Shown piece by piece: positions 35,340-46,818 of a stretch of DNA of 64,000 nucleotides. This DNA comes from Ulota crispa. Its lineage: Eukaryota; Streptophyta; Bryopsida; Orthotrichales; Orthotrichaceae. The stretch spans positions 26,221,419-26,285,418 of the forward strand of contig OY987243.1 of the NCBI GenBank assembly GCA_963920765.1, in the 5' to 3' direction. The number at the start of each line of letters is the position of its first letter. The first letter of the stretch is position 1. Below the pieces are notes generated by a model. That model saw nothing but the letters and a program-made list of their open reading frames with translations, searched no databases and was not told where the DNA came from. Made by a program: the position numbers and the translations under genes.

Positions 35340-36420
35340 CCCTACAGCATCACTGGCATTGTTTGCGCATTCGTCTTCGTTGCCAAATCTATGAACACCT
35401 GCGCAGTATCACATACTCAAATCATCAAACAACTCTCGAATCTCGTCCATACACAACCATTACGAATCTCAGAAAAACTTATCACATGAAAATATTGCAA
35501 GGGCAAACAGTCTACATGACTCCGATACCCTCTCACACGGCGCGTGCGAATATCGAACAGCTCCTCTTCGAAGAACCTCTAAAGGCAACCACCAAGACGA
35601 TTGCATGCCTAAGGAGGCAATATCGTATTGTTTTCTACGTTAAATTCTTTCAAACTACAGACGAAATCCTGCATATCTTAAGCTTCCGCGAATACGAATA
35701 CGAATACGAATTCCTGGAAAAGCTCTGATGCTCCTGAGCATCAGAGTAACCGCATCATCCGGAGGTGATAGACTGCATGCCCAGAAACTCTTGATTCCGT
35801 ATGATTCTTTTGAAAGAGTCCTACACTTCTCGAGATTGGATTCTGATAACAGATTCCAATGCAGAAGCAAAAGCCCGAACCAGGATCAAGCTCGAGCCAG
35901 AGCGATTCTATCGCAGCTGTAGCTATAGACAACAGCTGAATGTTCATCGTATCAGCTTTCGTACGAGATAAAGCGAGACGGACTGACCTCCAGACGGTCT
36001 CTCCCATGCCGTAGAGAGCGACGACGCAGCCTGCTCTCCCCCCCGCTCTCCAACACCACACACTGACCACAGCCTGCCGGTAGTATTACTCCCCTGTCCC
36101 CACTCCTCACTAGTACAAGCAAGCGCATTGCCATCCCGATTTTTTAAACCCCCGTCATCCTCATCATCCTCACCATCACCATCATTATTCTCCATTATAT
36201 CCTCCTCCTCGTGCACCACATTAGTCGATACAACGCCAGAGAGAGGGCGTAAGCGCTTACTTACGGGCTGTGCTACATTCGTCAACATCTTGATTCTCCG
36301 AATTTCCATTCTCCGCCGCCTCAACGAAATCGCCGCTCCATTGTCGATGCACGCCGTCGACGTCGTCGTCGTCGTCTCCTCCATCAATCTCCTCCTCCTC
36401 CAGATTTCAGCTGTGGCCAT
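33055..36420 (-). CDS. Group A protein phosphatase 2C (ABA co-receptor type), complete, 5 exons
   Basis: Mg/Mn-dependent Ser/Thr phosphatase of the ABI1/HAB1/AHG group, which blocks SnRK2 kinases until ABA-bound PYR/PYL receptors inhibit it. Exons (minus): 36420-35988, 35398-34689, 34093-33731, 33613-33508, 33377-33055; 1935 bases, 644 residues, all junctions in phase. The N-terminus has the group A basic motif [12 protein letters not shown] (about 35-46) and an acidic stretch. A long Asn- and Ser-rich insert with poly-Asn (165-174) follows. The catalytic domain starts at [14 protein letters not shown] (332-339 for GRRREMED). Metal-site and core motifs: [12 protein letters not shown] (375-379), [18 protein letters not shown] (482-487), [21 protein letters not shown] (569-574) and [10 protein letters not shown]. 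Trp522 in VIYWNGYRV is the residue that locks into the ABA-bound receptor, which separates group A from other PP2Cs. An ABRE lies about 300 bp upstream. At 644 residues it is longer than most relatives because of the N-terminal insert. Confidence 0.93.
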
Positions 36421-37267
36421 ATCCTTTCCACCATATCATCCCGATTTTCCCTTGCTCTGACCTCACAACAAACTTTCACCTCGCATCTCCGTTTCCGCTG
36501 CTCTTTCTCTCACTCGCCATGGTTAAGGGCTCCGCAATCGGCAACAGGAGCACCAGCAAAAGCCGGTGAGATTGAGCGACGACCTAAGAGAAGCGGAGAG
36601 GCGAGGGAGTGGCTATGGCGATGGGACTGATGATGAGCGCGAGAGGAGAGAGAGAGAAGGCCGGGGTGAGAGACGAGGGGAAGGGGAGGGCGGGCGTTGC
36701 AGCTGGACCGGTCCACGTGTCGCCCCGGGCTGCGACGCTGGCAAGCACGGATTGGCCCTGGCGTGGACGAATGCGGTGCGGGTTCACTTCCTGTGTCACT
36801 GTAAAAGATCAAGGGCGTGGCAGTGGCTGGATGGCCGCCACTTGTCGTCCGCGCACAGGGGGCTCCATCCTCCATTCTGGCTAAAAGATCGTTTGCCTCG
36901 TGTCAACGCCTTCTTTGCCATTTGCGCACCACTGCCGGTTGTGCCTCTGTTTGTGCCCTCCGTCCGCTCCTTCGTTCGCTTCGTCGTCCTCCTTCGTTGC
37001 CTTTGTTCACTTCGTCTATTCGCAGCTAGGACACATCGTCCGCTTCGTCCTACTTCGTTCTACTCCGTCCTGGTCTAGCCAAGCTAGGATTTCGTCGTCG
37101 TCGTTGTCGTCAGTCGTCACCGCCTTGCTGTGAGCATCTCTCCAGCTAGGCGACTAAACCCCCCCCCCCTTTCAGTTCTTGATATTTTTCAAATAATTGG
37201 GGTAACTTTAATGAAGATGAGATTTTTTTTGTAAAACTAGCATTCCTATACTTGGTCCTTGCTTGTG
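36421..37267. other. GC-rich promoter region of the PP2C gene
   Basis: A CpG-rich stretch that contrasts with the AT-rich flanks. Open frames here (for example 36566-37078) are Arg- or Pro-rich by composition and show no domain. From 36950 to 37130 it becomes a pyrimidine-rich CTTCGTC/CGTTC sequence of low complexity. Confidence 0.5.
36713..36722 (-). promoter_or_regulatory. ABRE / G-box (GACACGTGG) upstream of the PP2C gene
   Basis: CCACGTGTCG on the plus strand reads GACACGTGG towards the gene, 293 bp before its ATG. It contains the bZIP (AREB/ABF) core ACGTG in an ABRE context. Group A PP2C genes are ABA-induced in other plants, so feedback control is likely. Confidence 0.55.
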
Positions 37268-38287
37268 TAAGGTTGGAACACCCACAAGCGTGGAATTAAG
37301 GGTTTAGAGGTAGAGAAATCAGTGGAACAGAAGTGGAAAAAATATTCGTATGTTAGGAAATGGAAATGAGGATTTTTGGGTGTGGTTGCCAAATTTTCCA
37401 AACAAGCATGTGATCCTGAAATTTTTTGAAAACGCAAAATCACCATGTCCCATGCCCGTGTGTAGAGTGAGCTAAAATAAAAAGTCACTGACACTTTAAC
37501 TGCCTTGATTGCATCAAAAGTAGTATAAAGAGTTACTGGAACAGTTGCTTCCAACACCAAAAACTGTCAGGTAAGTGCTAAAAAAACCAATGTAAAGGTA
37601 ACATGAAGCCCCAACTGAACGAATGTAGGAGCAACAGCACAAACCCTACGAGCACCGCCTTGAGCACTAGAAATTGTGGGACAAAGGATGGAAACTAGCA
37701 GTGTTAGACACTCATTGATCTTGGTGGGTGTAGGGTTCCACAAGGTGCTCGTCTCCTTCTTCTTGCACGTCGGTCACTTGTGAGCAACACACGTAGGCCT
37801 TGCCGTTGACGCCGCGCTCATTTGAAGCTCGGCGATTAGGATGCAAAGCGCGCCATGCCATAGTTAGCTGTTTGCACCACCACGAGGAGGGGCCGGTTCC
37901 TCAAATTCTGCTGGTAAGCCCACCAACATTTTGAATTTCTTCCTCTGCTCCACCAGTACGTCTACATGTGCTGGGTTCTCCTTCCCTACATGATCGAGCT
38001 CGCTCCGTGGCTTTTTGTTGTTTTTCACGCTCCTTTGCTCGCTTTTGTTGTGATTGAAGTCTCTTAATCACCTTCTCCGCCTCCTTGCGTGCCTTATCTT
38101 GCCCACGTTGAGCTCTCTTCTATTCCATCAAAATTTTCCAATCCTCTCGCTCTTTAGCAACCTCCAGTTTCTTTTTTGCCTTAATAGTCATTGCCAAAAT
38201 GTATTCATCAGAGGTCATTATGATCAATTTCAAGTAATTGACTGGAGGCTCTACAAATCGTGGTCAGCTTATACGCTGCACCCTCGA

Positions 38288-40816
38288 TTAAGCAAATAGG
38301 TTGGGTATGTTGGCTGCAAGAACACCCTCTTCGCCAAAGTCAGAGTCATGGCAATTGCCTCCTACAGATTCGGAGTTGGAGTTTCCTTCAACAAAATATT
38401 GACGTTGCTGTTGCGGCTCTGAGGGCGACATTGCTTGGGAGTCAATGGTAGCATCTAGCTGCTGGTCAAAGAAGGAGCCCGTTTGGTTGAAGAAGGAGCC
38501 CAGTTGGTTGAAGAAGGAGCCCGATTGGTTGAAGAAGGAGCCTGGTTGCCTTGGTGGAAATAGGAGACGTTGCGCCTGCACCACTGAAACTCCCTCTGAC
38601 TAGAGCAACGGCTCTAGCTGAGACAAAGGGACAGACTCTACCTGTGGGTGCAAGAAGACCTCTGACTGTGTTTGCAAGATCTCGCTTGGTTGCAACATGG
38701 ATGTATTATTTTGATTGTTGTGGGTTCTTGTCACGGTTTCTGCATCCATGTGGTTTGTTGTTGTTGCTTCAAGAGGTGTGATAGGGTCATCATCTTCATT
38801 GCAGTCAACGTAATCTTCTTTGCAATCCACATAGCAGGCACTGGGTTTAATGTATTCGGCCATGGCAGTAGGATCTAGTGGCCAAATACCAATTACAGCA
38901 AATCCCTTCTTGATTTTGCCCACTATAAGTGCTTTTTTTAATCCTACAAAGACCCATTCTGCTAGATCCTCTTTCCTTGCACCTTTCCCCTTGTTGCCTA
39001 TAATCCATCTATCTTTGGAGGCTCAAAATTTTGATTTGAAAGGCTTAAAAACACTCACATCTAAAGGTTACAACCTATGACTTGTGTGGCTTGGCAATGA
39101 GATGATGCCAAGTGCTTATGACCTAGCCTTCATGACTACTTCTAGAGTGACATGGGATCCGTGACCATCTAGTAGCAATAGGTGTCTTTGCTCTAGTGAC
39201 AGACCATATCGTTCTCTTATAATGCTAATAAAATGAGAAAGCCATGCAGAAAACAGGAATGCTGTCATCCAGCCGTTTGGTTGCATAGGCATGCAAGAGA
39301 GAGGTTCACACTTGACTATGTAATTTCTCAACTTCCTTTTCCTTTAAAAATGTAAAAATTTGGTACAAATCCCCCTGCAGCGTTTACACAAGAGAGAACA
39401 GAAAGATGATCTTTGTTGGATGGTATTATTCTATGGACAATTTTTGTACCTTTCTTTGCAAAAACGGGACTTGCAGTACCATTCCTTCCTGCCTGAGCTC
39501 CAGATTCATCTGCATTCCAGATCTGATGTGCTGCATACTGATGTTTTTCATATTTTTCTTTCAAGTTCCTATACAATGATTCTGCACTTTTAGAATTTAA
39601 TCCCTTTGCTCTTCCTTCATCCAACCTTTGTGCAGATCTCAAACTCATCTCTAGGTGGCAATTTTTGAACCAACGGAGCCAACCACGTCCAAGGATCCCT
39701 TCTTTGAAAGAAGTCCATCTCTCCTGAGTCATCTCTGCCACCTTCAATCTCAACTTCATAATATTAATCCTGCATATTGCACATCCATTTTACCAATGCT
39801 AGTTCTTCCTTTGCAGTAAGCACTCCTTGGCGTCCTTTTTTACGTTGTAACATTTTACCGTTCATGTGATCTCGCTGAGAGGACTCCAGAATTCCAAAAA
39901 CTCAGCTTGCAAAGGCAATACTGTTGCCGGCATCTAGAGCAGCTATCCCGGATGCTAGTTGATCGTCACCCCACTTGCCGGTGCCCTTTGGACGACGTCC
40001 CCAATCTCTGCAAACAGTTGGGCTTGGTGTAGGGATAGTAGTTATTGCAGCTGGAAGAGTGACCCGCAATCTTGTCAAGGGACTTGCTATGTTGTAGCCA
40101 GCCTCCTCCATTGTAATGTCCATGTCGTCTGTTGTGTTGAAACCAAGACTTCCTCCACCGCGCCTACTAGTTCCAGCTGTCACAGTGCAGTTGGTAAACT
40201 TTGCTCTTAGACTCTCTACGCCTGAACTGCATTGGCTGTTTATAACATGCCCCGTTGTTGTTTGAAATTTGCAAGCCCCAGTGCCATCGCTAGTTTGACC
40301 CCCGAGGCCACAGACCTCCAAACCACGCTCTCCATCACGGATCTGGTCACTTTTGTAATGCTCAATGCCTAAAAGTTGTGCAGGCGTAGTAACCTCCAAA
40401 TGTGTGAACTCCTCTGTCTAGGGAGCTCCGATGTTGAGGCCTTGAAATACACAATCGACACCTTGAACTTGTCTTACTCCATCTGCGGCATTGGAACCCC
40501 GTCCACCAAGTGTACTTATAAAATCAATGGCGATGCTGGAATGCCAAGTAATTGAATTGCCAAAACCCCGTCCACCAAGTTCTTGTGTAGGAGCTGCAAT
40601 GGCAGGAGCATCGATGGGAGGAGTATCGACGGCAGCAGCATCGACGTCCATGTTGGAACTTTGAACAGTCGCCCCAATTGAGCAAGTACCGTCCCAGCTC
40701 CAAAAGCACAATTGCTGGGAATTAAAGGTTCGTCCTTCTAGCGCTTCTGGCCGGGGAATTTGGTACTGCACACCTTCACCTTCTAGATTTCTACCATTCT
40801 CTCGGAAAGGGACCAT
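38288..40816 (-). pseudogene. Pogo/Tigger-like DDE transposase with several stops and frame changes
   Basis: Read 5' to 3' on the minus strand. A low-complexity leader starts at 40816. Next is a psq-type helix-turn-helix (QLASGIAALDAGNSIAF, VFGI...RDHMNGK) near 39950-39850 and a CENP-B-type DNA-binding part (LRLKVAEM, RGWLRWFKNCH) near 39755-39650. The DDE domain has WNADESG near 39520, LLLLDGHGSHVT near 39160 and PLDVSVFKPFK near 39060. Lesions include TAG near 40430, TGA near 39903, a frame change near 39765, one at about 39333 (after FKGKG), TAA near 39113, and TAA and TGA at about 39070 and 39035 where relatives have Gln and Arg codons. Several are C-to-T type changes, as expected from methylated DNA. 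The tail holds a short tandem repeat. Confidence 0.85.
38465..38548 (-). repeat. 21-bp tandem repeat, four units, in the pogo ORF tail
   Basis: The repeat on the minus strand encodes GSFFNQS, GSFFNQL, GSFFNQT and GSFFDQQ in succession (plus-strand unit GAAGAAGGAGCCCGATTGGTT). Confidence 0.85.
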
Positions 40817-41446
40817 CCACCACCCAGGAGCAACCCAAATCTTTGCATCTCAGGCACCCAACCTACAGCTGCAGATTTGGTTCCACTGATTTCCTCACTT
40901 CCTCTCATTGCATTTTCCATGCCCTTTAACTCCCTCCCAACCTACAGTTCAAAATACTATGCGTGCTTGTTGTAAGACTCCTACAATTCTCAGTTCAAGC
41001 AAGCATTTGCACTCTCTAATCCCTCCACTAAGTCATATTATATTTGTCGCTACATTAAAGATAAGCCATCATGGCAAGTGCCCTTTAATGTCATGAATAA
41101 CACCCACTGCTGTGGCACAAAATCCCATATCCCTTGGACATTAAAGTGCAACCACTGATGACTGCATGTTTACTCACTGTAAATATTCCCCACATCCACC
41201 AAATATAGCACACAAAACCCTCCTTGCAGCCACCTTGTCATTTAATTTGAAGACACGAGCACTACATTTAAACCACTGTGTACTGCTATTAAATCCAATG
41301 TACCTGCCACCTAGTTCTGGCTTAATTATTGCCCATACCCGTGGATTTCTAACAGACGCAAAGAAGGAGACTATAGATTACAGTTATGGGTGAAATTATA
41401 GGCCATGCCCATGGGGACACCCACGCTTCTGGGTGTTCCTACCTTA

Positions 41447-42022
41447 CCCTTAGGACAAACTTTTAGGGCAGACTTTCATGTTGCATTAGGACAAACGGAT
41501 GATGCTATTTGGTGATGGTGAGCCATGAGTTGTGGGTCAAGATTTTACAAGTGGAACTTGATTTTGAGCTCAAAATCAATGGGAAAAATAGAAAAAGTAG
41601 CAAGTTTTTCAAGAGATTAAGGTTTGAAATACACAATTATATGGCCTTGTGGACATGACTATTGGTGAAATCTAGTATTTTGACAAAAAATCTAAGCTCA
41701 CATCTCATGGCTCACAGCTCACTAATCCTTGCTCATGGTGTAGCATTTCTCCTTGCATCAAAATAATCAATCACAATGATCACTTTTTTTTGAAGCCAAA
41801 GAAAAAACTCTTTCAAATTCTTGTGCCTCTTGTAAGAAATTTGTTGAAAGCATTTTTTATTTTTGATTGTGTTAATTTTTTCGCAAGTTTTCATGCATGG
41901 TTCAATAATTCCTTTGTTTTTTGTGTAGCTTTTATTTTATTTTAATGCATGATGGAAGTTGAATACCCTTAACCCCAAACACCTTGACGTTTTTTGATAA
42001 CATAATGTGGTTAGAAAATTTA
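41447..42022. other. Intergenic stretch with a dispersed inverted-end repeat
   Basis: Bases about 41490-41755 have inverted ends (GGTGAGCCATGAG... against ...CTCATGGCTCAC). An opposite-orientation relative lies at 55993-56247, sharing TTTTGAGCTCAAAAT and GATTTTTTGTCAAAATA. No coding capacity. Confidence 0.5.
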
Positions 42023-42026
42023 TCAA

Positions 42027-43864
42027 CCCCTAAAGGACCATTGTCCCTAGGAGGGACAAATGGGATTTTGGGCAAGTATCTACAGCCTCAGTTTTTGTCA
42101 TGATTATTCAAATCTTTTTTTGAAAATAGGAAAACACATTAGCTTTTGGGAAATATAATTTTTATTCCAATCGATGCCAAGGAGCATAAGTTATGCCCAA
42201 ATATGCACAAATTTGGGGAGTTTGGGCAGCAAATTTTTTTTACAACAATTTGAAATACTTTTAAATTCTTATTTCTCATAGATTATATCTATGTCTACAT
42301 CTGATGCTTTGATTCATTCCACTAATCATGAGAAAGTTATGGACAATCTTGTTTTTTGGGCAATTCAAGCATCTTCTTGAAAAATAACTTATAAACTTCA
42401 TTTTTGAATGCAAGTTTAACATTTTTTCAAACAAAATTGTTGGAAAGGGTGAAGTTTGCTTTCTAGAACAATCTCACCATTGGGTTTATTGCATTTCAAT
42501 TCCATTGCATGATTATTAACAATTTAAGTTTTTGTTCAATTTCATACTTTCTTCTACCTAATGTTTTTCTTAGAATGAAAATCAAGTATTTTTTGTTTTA
42601 ATTTTTTTCCCAAGATTCCCAACTCAACTTTCCATCACAAAAAAATAAAGTACCAAACTCTGTGGTGCAAAAATTTTAAGTTAAAAAAGTTCATAGTTAA
42701 CCCCTAAAGGACCATGGCCTTTTTCTTATCAAAAGACACTCAAAATTGTCACCTCTATGGCAAAGAGTAAAAAAGTTTGAAAATTAGGCGTTTTGCATAT
42801 TTGACCATAGGATCTTGTGCTAGACTACTATGAGAATGTGTCATACAAAATTCAAGAACTTTGACGGCACAAATTGGAAGATACTTGCATTTAAAAAGTA
42901 AAAAACAACTTTTTTTGCACCTTGCTTGACTAGATTTTTTAACTTTGAACATTTTTAACTTAAAATTTTTGCGCCACAGAGTTTGGAATTCTATTTTTGC
43001 ATGGTGGGAAGTTAAGTTGGGAATCTTGGGAAAAAATCTAAAAAAAGAGTACTTAATTTTCATTCTTTAAAAAAATATTAGGTAGACGAAGGTATGAGAT
43101 TGAAGAAAAACTTAAATTGCTAATAACCTTGCAATGGAATTGAAATGCAATAATCCCAATGGTGAGATTGTTCTAGAAAGCAAACTTGACCTTCTCCAAC
43201 AATTTTTTTTGAAAAAATGTTAAACCTGCATTCAAAAATGAAGTTTATAAGTTATTTTTTCAAGAAGATGCTTGAGTTGCCCGAAAAACAAGATTGTCCA
43301 TAACTTTCTCATAACTAGTCCAAATGGAATGATTCAAAGCTTCAGATGTACACAAATACATAATCTATAAGAAAAAATAATAAATTTTTTTTTCAAGTTT
43401 TTATAAGAATTTTTTTTGCTGCCCCTAGTCCCCAAATTTGTGCTTATTGGGGCATAACTTTTGCTCCCTGGCATCAATTGGAATAAAAATTAGATTCTCC
43501 AAAGCTAATGTGTTTTTCTATCTTCAAAAAAAGTTTCAAAAAATCAGGAAAAAAATTGAGGCTGTAGGTACCTGCCCGAAATCCCATTAGTCCCCCGTAG
43601 GGACAATGGTCCTTTAGGGGTTAAATTATCTAGTCATGGCAAGGTGCAAAAAACCTTGTTTTTTACACTTGGAATGCAAATATCTTCCAATCTGTGCTCT
43701 CAAAGTTTTTGAATTTTGTATGACACATTCTCATACTAGTTTAGTACAAGAACCTACAGTCAAATATGCAAAAAGACCAATTTTCAAACTTTTTTGCACT
43801 TTGCCATAGAAGTGGCAGTTTTGAGTGTCTTTTTGACAAAATAAAGGCCATGGTCTTATAGGGG
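42027..43864 (-). mobile_element. TTAA-flanked element, class B, interrupted by another copy
   Basis: The outer element comprises 42027-42696 and 43625-43864, about 910 bp without the insert. It is flanked by TCAA (decayed TTAA) at 42023-42026 and TTAA at 43865-43868. Ends are CCCCTAAAGGACCATTGTCC and GCCATGGTCTTATAGGGG. It is the reverse orientation of the inserted copy. Confidence 0.8.
42701..43620 (+). mobile_element. TTAA-flanked element, class B (920 bp), inserted into a class B element
   Basis: TTAA lies at 42697-42700 and 43621-43624. Ends are CCCCTAAAGGACCATGGCC and GGACAATGGTCCTTTAGGGG. The outer copy reads TAGATAA|TTAA|CTATGAAC once the insert is removed (reverse strand). This element itself carries the unoccupied equivalent at 42931-42950 (TAGATTTTTTAACTTTGAAC). 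The insertion therefore duplicated TTAA. Confidence 0.85.
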
Positions 43865-44050
43865 TTAAACAAGAGTTTGTAGATTTTGAATTTTGAATTC
43901 TATAAGTTAGGTTTATTGTTGTAACCAATATTCATAAGGAATGTTTTAATTGTTCAAACTAGAGTTCTCCTTGAAAATCATTTGCACAGGGGATGTCAAA
44001 AGTAAAAATACTAAAGTAAACTTTTTTGTGGCAAGATATTTGTACATTAC

Positions 44051-44344
44051 AAGGGATTTGGACCCAAGAAGGGGCTGTGAGTTTTTTTGTTCCCAATGTT
44101 GGAAACCAGCCCCTGCAAGTCGTCACAAAATTTAATTAAAAAAAAATCAGAAAAAAAGGTCTTAGAAAAAAATAAGAATTTTTTGATTTTGATTTTGATT
44201 TTGATTGAAAAATAAAAAAATAATACAGGCTGACATGGTTGCCCTAATGCCAACCTGTCCTGCGGCAGGCTGCCCATGTGGAAGGTGTTCCCAAAGTTCC
44301 CATGGATTTGGGGGAAGGGGCCTCTTTGGAGGTCCAAATCCCTT
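44051..44344. mobile_element. Foldback MITE-like element (294 bp)
   Basis: The inverted ends are AAGGGATTTGGACC and GGTCCAAATCCCTT. The interior holds a (GATTTT)n run at 44180-44208 and a GC-richer right half. No clear target duplication was seen. Confidence 0.5.
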
Positions 44345-46626
44345 CTAATGATTGTAGAAGGTACCTTTATGAAATTTTTGAAATGTTATGTTAATTTGAG
44401 ATTACTTTTTGACATACAAATAATTGTGATTTTGGACTCGAATCATTTCTAACCTTCATTATTGTAAAACGTTATTATAAATACTTTAGAAAAAGTTAAA
44501 TTTTTCCTTTGTTATTTGATTAGCATGGAAAATTAGGGAAAAAAATCATGGATGAAAAGTGCATAGTATTTATTCTAAAAACAATATATGATACATTCCA
44601 TGATTTGAGTAAATAAGGTTTTTATAAATTAGTTGCTTAAGATTGGAAGAGCTACAAGAAAAGTTTGTAAATGGTCAAATTGTTTATTGCTTGTACAAAA
44701 ACAATGGAAATGAAATATGGAAAGGAAATATCTTCATTCATTTTTATCAGTGCATGAATTTTTTCACTAAGCATCGGCACCACAAAAGCCAAGGTCAAGT
44801 CTTTTGAGGTTATTCATGGTATTATATGGAGTTCTTGTTTCAAAAAATTGTCACCATTATAAAATACTTTAGCGCTTTGCCTTTTTATTCTGAAATAGTA
44901 TGATGCAATATTCAAGCAATTTTCACATTTTATTTCTTAATTTTTATGCTCAAAACTTAAAATTGAACAACTACTAATGCAATATTCAAGATTTATGGAA
45001 ATTGTATAAGGCTTCAACTACTATAGGTTGATAGCAGATTTGGCATAAAATAATTTTCCAAATTTTTGCCTAATTATTTTGTAAATTATTCTCCAAAAAT
45101 GTCCAATGTCAAACAATTCAAAAATTGAAATGTCAAATATTATAAAAGTCATTAAGCTTAACTAACAATGGAAGGTCAAGGTTAATTCCAAGAGGGCTCA
45201 ATCTATTACAAATTTCTTACCACGAGCTAATTTTAGAAAGTGGAAGATGCTTAGAAAAAGGCTTAATTCTAATATTTTTTTGGTTAAATGCCAAATAAGA
45301 ACAACTTTTTTTGAAAGTGCCTAATCTTGTTTAATTATAGAATTTGATGCCGAATTGATTTTTTTTGAAAAAATAATCAATTCGGAAGTGAGCAGCCGAA
45401 TCTGCTCCCCACCTATAGTAGTGCAAAAGCATTTTGTTTTCAACTATTGAAGTGTAAGAATCTTAGAAAAACATGAAGAATAAGTAGTCCTTCCAACTTG
45501 GGGAGATCACCTATTGTAATTTTATAATACATACCTACATTAAAGGGTATTTGATGTAGGCCTATTTACCTAAAACATGGGGTTTGAGATGACTGTATCT
45601 ATCTATAAAAAGGATTATGATTTGGCTCAATGGTAACACCTATTTAGAACAAGGAAACTGAAAAAGATGCTTGCTTTTTTACATTGGAAAAGTTAACTAA
45701 CTTGCCCAAAGGAACCAACATGTATCAAACTCTTCATTCTTATTTTTAAAATTCTCATATTTGTTTCTTTGAGTTTACCATCTCGTTAGAACAGATGGGT
45801 ATCATTACTAGGTTTTTTTTTAAAACTATGTTGGACATATTTCCAATATCCTGTAATTTTTTGTAAATTCATTCACTTGGTTTTTAAATGGGACTAGTTT
45901 ATGTATAACATTTACTTGTCCAATTTTATCTTATCCCAGCTATTCTTCAAAAAAAAACTTTCTATTACATATACACATATAATATACATCATGAAATCAA
46001 TAACAAGCATATGAATTAAAAGGCCATTGTCCAAGTGACAATTTTTATTATAAAGTGTTAAGTATTTCTCAATTTTATGGCATGTATTTAAAACAATTTA
46101 ACATGGAGAACAACAAGCAACACTATAAATTTTCACAACCCCTATTTGTCAAGGCTAATTTATTAATAAAAATTCCTAATAGCTAATTTTTTCATATCTT
46201 CATTTACATGTACTAAAATGTATAGTATTTCATGAACCCTATAGTAGCTCTATATATTATATACTTGCTCTATCCCACTATAACATAGTTCTCGTCCCAT
46301 TAGAAATTATGTTTTGCTACTTTTAAGCACTAAGAAAGCGTATGTCATATTAAATGATCTCATGGGGCAAGTTAAGAGATTAGGGAGCATTCCTCTCATA
46401 GCAAGCTTGATTTTGCCTGTACAAGGTACCATTGCTACTACTAATCTTTAAATCATTGATAATGAAGAGCTAACAACATGCACAAATATGGTACTTTTTG
46501 CATGGAATTTGGGTGCCCAAACAACAACATCAAAGTTCAAGATTTTGTATACATTTGGTAGATGATATATTGATTCTAGAATGCATGTGTCAGTGGTACA
46601 AAAACTAAAATAATGAGGAGCTAGCA
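44345..46626. other. Gene-poor AT-rich stretch
   Basis: No gene, RNA or repeat boundary could be supported over about 2.3 kb. Confidence 0.45.
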
Positions 46627-46815
46627 CACTACAAGAAAACCATGGTTGAATCTACAAAAAGTTGACAAAGATTGTGATCTAATTTACAGTATAAGAAAAC
46701 CATGGTTGAATTTACAAAAAGTTGACAAAAATTGTGACTAAATCTACAGTACACTGTAGATTAGGTCACAATCTTTGTCAACTTTTGTAGATTCAACCAC
46801 GGTATTCTTGTAGTG
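46627..46815. mobile_element. CACTA-type MITE with perfect 3-bp target duplication (189 bp)
   Basis: It begins CACTACAAGAAAACCATGG and ends CCACGGTATTCTTGTAGTG, flanked by GCA at 46624-46626 and 46816-46818. The left arm contains a partial internal duplication (AAGAAAACCATGGTTGAATC...AAAAGTTGACAAA twice) and folds onto the right arm. Confidence 0.8.
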
Positions 46816-46818
46816 GCA

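Larger units (their letters stand above)
37270..41444 (-). mobile_element. Decayed pogo/Tigger-type transposon (4.18 kb) with TA target duplication
   Basis: Left end AGGTTGGAACACCCACAAGC and the reverse complement of the right end AGGTAGGAACACCCAGAAGC differ at two positions, and both continue GTGG. TA flanks both sides (37268-37269 and 41445-41446). Inside is a pogo-type DDE transposase pseudogene on the minus strand. The same end sequence is on the MITE at 3193-3505. Confidence 0.85.

Noticed and set aside
36566..37078. 170-codon open frame upstream of the PP2C gene
   Set aside because: Arg-rich then Pro/Phe-rich by base composition in a GC-rich promoter. Overlapping frames are equally open, and there is no domain.
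42027..43864. Initial reading as two overlapping foldback elements (order A, B, A', B')
   Set aside because: The order is explained more simply by a class B copy inserted in inverse orientation into another; the empty site supports this.
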